Source: DATKSS01 sp049582065
Lineage (GTDB): Bacteria; Chloroflexota; Dormibacteria; Dormibacterales; Dormibacteraceae
Assembly: GCA_049582065.1 (NCBI GenBank)
Contig: JBAUTF010000001.1
Coordinates: 1-7,501, forward strand
Reading direction: 5' to 3'
DNA length: 7,501 nt
The translations under genes and the position numbers were made by a program. Under the pieces are notes generated by a model. That model searched no databases. It was not told the DNA's origin and was given only the letters and a program-made list of their open reading frames with translations. Of this stretch, positions 5,979 through 7,501 are shown piece by piece (the stretch's first letter is position 1; every line of letters starts with the position of its first letter).

Positions 5979-6659
5979 TCAGCCCGGGGTTCGGAGCCTC
6001 TCGAGGCCGTCGAGGATCAGATCCAGTCCGAACCCGAACTCGTTGCCGTAGTCATAGCCCGGCTTCATGGCGTGCTCGACGACCATCTCGGCCAGGTGGG
6101 GGTATTCGTCGGCCCGGAATTGACGAAGGAAGGCCTGGGCCACGTCGGGAGCCTGCTCACGCGCGCCAGGCGGAAGGTTCACCTGCTGGAGGGCAAAGCC
6201 ATAGATGTAGCTGTCCATGACGGAGTAAGCGTGAGCCGACATGTCGATCGAGAAGCCTGCCTTGCGCAGGCTTCCGATCACAGAGTCATGGTGTCGCAAG
6301 GTCGCGGGACCTGCCGTGGACCGCGATTCCATCAATCCGACCGCCCAGGGATGGCGAATCAGCATTTCGCGGGTCGAGATCGCCCGGTCGCGCATGGCCG
6401 CCTTCCAGTCGCTGCCGGCGGACGGTAGATCGATTTCGCTGAACGCAACATCGACCATGCCGTCCAGGATGTCGTTCTTGTTGGCGACGTGGTTATAGAG
6501 CGACATCGCCTCGACCCCGAGCTTCTGGCCGAGATTGCGCATGGTGAGCGACTCGATCCCGCCTCGATCGGCGAGAACCATGGCAGCACGCAGCACACGT
6601 TCCCTACTCAAGGGGGCTCGGCGCCTGGCCCGCGGGTCGGTTTGGGTGGCCACCTGCAT
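5979..6659 (-). CDS. TetR-family regulator with TetR_C_1-type ligand domain
   Basis: This 226-residue protein carries an N-terminal helix-turn-helix: LSRERVLRAAMVLADRGG (17-34), then SLTMRNLGQKLGVEAMSLYNHVANKNDIL (37-65). The MSLYNHV recognition helix with a long C-terminal half (GFALQQVNLPPG, FGFGLDLILDGLERL) matches regulators with a TetR_C_1 (tetracycline-repressor-like) domain. It should repress as a dimer and be released by a small ligand, still unknown. The ATG at 6659 has AAGAGG 4 bases upstream. The TTG just before it would add one residue. The oxidoreductase gene follows in the same direction, while the DUF4386 gene is divergent. The repeated AGCTTAC sites between them are its likely binding sites, so it probably controls both sides. 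Confidence 0.92.
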   Translation of the reverse strand: MQVATQTDPRARRRAPLSRERVLRAAMVLADRGGIESLTMRNLGQKLGVEAMSLYNHVANKNDILDGMVDVAFSEIDLPSAGSDWKAAMRDRAISTREMLIRHPWAVGLMESRSTAGPATLRHHDSVIGSLRKAGFSIDMSAHAYSVMDSYIYGFALQQVNLPPGAREQAPDVAQAFLRQFRADEYPHLAEMVVEHAMKPGYDYGNEFGFGLDLILDGLERLRTPG

Positions 6660-6667
6660 CAATCCTC

Positions 6668-6697
6668 TTGACAGAGCTTACACCGTATGCCTATACT
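6668..6697 (+). promoter_or_regulatory. Strong promoter of the DUF4386 gene
   Basis: A perfect TTGACA at 6668-6673 and TATACT at 6692-6697 are separated by 18 bases, close to the sigma-70 consensus and unusually good for high-GC DNA. Transcription should start near 6704, leaving a leader of about 70 bases with AAGGAG at 6764-6769. The -35 overlaps the ribosome site of the divergent tetR gene, and operator-like sites lie in the spacer, over the -10 and just downstream. Confidence 0.75.
6675..6691. promoter_or_regulatory. Operator-like site 1 (AGCTTAC-ACC-GTATGCC)
   Basis: A 17-bp imperfect palindrome in the spacer of the DUF4386 promoter. Its left arm AGCTTAC is identical to that of site 3, and its right arm matches 5 of 7. 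It lies 32 bases (about three turns) from site 3. It is a likely binding site of the adjacent TetR regulator. Confidence 0.55.
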
Positions 6698-6710
6698 TAC
6701 GCCATAAGCT
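6694..6710. promoter_or_regulatory. Operator-like site 2 (TACTTAC-GCC-ATAAGCT)
   Basis: The left arm shares 5 of 7 and the right arm 6 of 7 bases with site 3. The site covers part of the TATACT -10 box and the predicted start point, and its last four bases are shared with site 3. It is less symmetric than the others, so it may be a weak or half site. Confidence 0.4.
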
Positions 6711-6723
6711 TACATCGTAAGCT
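6707..6723. promoter_or_regulatory. Operator-like site 3 (AGCTTAC-ATC-GTAAGCT)
   Basis: Perfect 7-bp inverted arms around a 3-base centre, lying just past the predicted DUF4386 transcription start and upstream of the divergent tetR. This is the best candidate primary operator of the regulator encoded at 5979-6659. Confidence 0.7.
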
Positions 6724-6775
6724 GTGGCCGGCGCGGCTGGCCGGCCCCACCCCGCATTCAAAGAAGGAGATCGAA

Positions 6776-7486
6776 ATGACTTCACCCAAGCGTCTAGCCC
6801 GGATCGCCGGCGTCCTCTACCTGATCAACGCCATCTTCAGCGGCTTCGCCTTTGCCTACGTGCTCGGCAAGGTCTTCGTGGCCGGCGACGCGGCGAAGAC
6901 GGCCGCGAACGTGGCCGCGAATCCTGGACTCGTCCGGGTTGGCGTCGTCGCCGACCTGTTCCAGGGGACCGAGTGGGTCTTTCTGGCTTTGACCCTTTAC
7001 ATCTTGCTGAGGCACGTGCACCAGGGCGCCGCCCGGACAATGGTTGTCCTCGTCGCAGTTGGCGCCGCGATCGTATGCCTCAACGATGTCTTTCAGTTCG
7101 AGAGCGTGCGGGTCGCCACTGATGGGTCGTACGCGACCGCCCTCGGCGCCGCCGGCTCGAGCGCCCTGGTGCTGCTGTTGCTTGAGATCCACCACTACGG
7201 CTTTCTTGCCGCCCAGATCTTCTTCGGTCTGTGGCTGGTGCCTTTCGGCTACCTCGCTTACAAGTCGGCGATGTTCCCCAAAGCCCTCGGCGTGGCGCTC
7301 GTCGTTGCCGGCGCCTGCTACCTGGTAGGCATGCTCGCCGTGTTCTTGGTCCCCGACTCTGGCGAAAAGATCAACACTTTCGTCACCATCCCGTCGGCAA
7401 TCGCGGAACTCTCGATGGTCCTCTATCTACTCGTGTTCGGCGTGAAGACGTCAAAGCGAGTCGAGCGCACTCTTGCCGCGGCGTGA
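6776..7486 (+). CDS. DUF4386-family integral membrane protein
   Basis: This 236-residue protein starts MTSPKRLARIAGVLYLINAIFSGFAF, the usual DUF4386 opening, and has six hydrophobic segments at about 7-30, 55-78, 88-107, 141-163, 168-192 and 203-223. The pattern VVADLFQGTEWVFLALTLYILL and the conserved FFGLWLVPFGYLAYKS (149-164) are typical of the family. The function of DUF4386 proteins is not known. They sit in the cytoplasmic membrane and often lie next to TetR or oxidoreductase genes. The ATG at 6776 has AAGGAG 6 bases upstream. An in-frame TTG at 6668 is part of the -35 box and cannot be the start. Expression is probably controlled by the divergent TetR regulator through the sites at 6675-6723. 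Five bases after its stop another ATG (7492) begins but is cut by the window edge. Confidence 0.85.
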   Translation: MTSPKRLARIAGVLYLINAIFSGFAFAYVLGKVFVAGDAAKTAANVAANPGLVRVGVVADLFQGTEWVFLALTLYILLRHVHQGAARTMVVLVAVGAAIVCLNDVFQFESVRVATDGSYATALGAAGSSALVLLLLEIHHYGFLAAQIFFGLWLVPFGYLAYKSAMFPKALGVALVVAGACYLVGMLAVFLVPDSGEKINTFVTIPSAIAELSMVLYLLVFGVKTSKRVERTLAAA

Positions 7487-7501
7487 ACGGCATGAAAGAC
7501 A

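Noticed and set aside
5473..6051. A 192-codon plus-strand frame over the oxidoreductase and TetR genes
   Set aside because: It is antisense to the Rossmann and GroES-like coding region and has no family signature.
7492..7501. ATG AAA GAC at the window edge as the start of a next gene after DUF4386
   Set aside because: Only three codons are visible and no ribosome site precedes it. It is plausible as an operon partner but cannot be supported.

Overview
The window is high-GC, tightly packed bacterial DNA. Its gene families (rifampin phosphotransferase, a YHHGDL-type TetR regulator with a WHG domain, a small three-helix-bundle protein, DUF4386), a probable leaderless regulator transcript and TAnnnT -10 elements fit a soil actinobacterium. 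The genus cannot be named from the sequence. No rRNA, tRNA, CRISPR array, insertion sequence or phage gene was seen.

Left part (1-2250): the minus strand carries the N-terminal 158 codons of a rifampin phosphotransferase (rph), cut by the window edge. Upstream of it on the same strand is a TetR-family regulator. Divergent from that regulator is a two-gene plus-strand operon, a VOC/glyoxalase-fold protein overlapping an SRPBCC protein by 4 bases (GTGA). A 21-bp imperfect palindrome covers the regulator's start codon and the -10 boxes of both divergent promoters. This is a textbook arrangement for an autoregulated TetR switch. The substrate of the VOC/SRPBCC pair is unknown.

Middle (2251-4953): a small minus-strand three-helix-bundle protein, a non-coding stretch, and a secreted alkaline-phosphatase-superfamily hydrolase of 540 residues with a signal peptide. 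The hydrolase is followed by a clear stem-loop terminator. It is preceded by a GNRA-capped leader hairpin and a pair of 18-bp direct repeats. Its usual Asp-His-Gly metal motif reads Lys-His-Gly.

Right part (4954-7501): a second TetR regulator and a zinc-independent MDR oxidoreductase form a minus-strand operon. Divergent from them is a DUF4386 six-helix membrane protein driven by a near-consensus promoter (TTGACA, 18 bp, TATACT). Three related operator-like sites built on AGCTTAC lie across that promoter.

The two TetR switches are the best-supported regulatory units. I saw no clearly new multi-gene defence or mobile system. The most unusual items are the substituted metal site of the phosphatase-like protein, the rph gene placed behind a TetR gene without a recognisable rifamycin-associated element, and the multi-operator array of the second switch.
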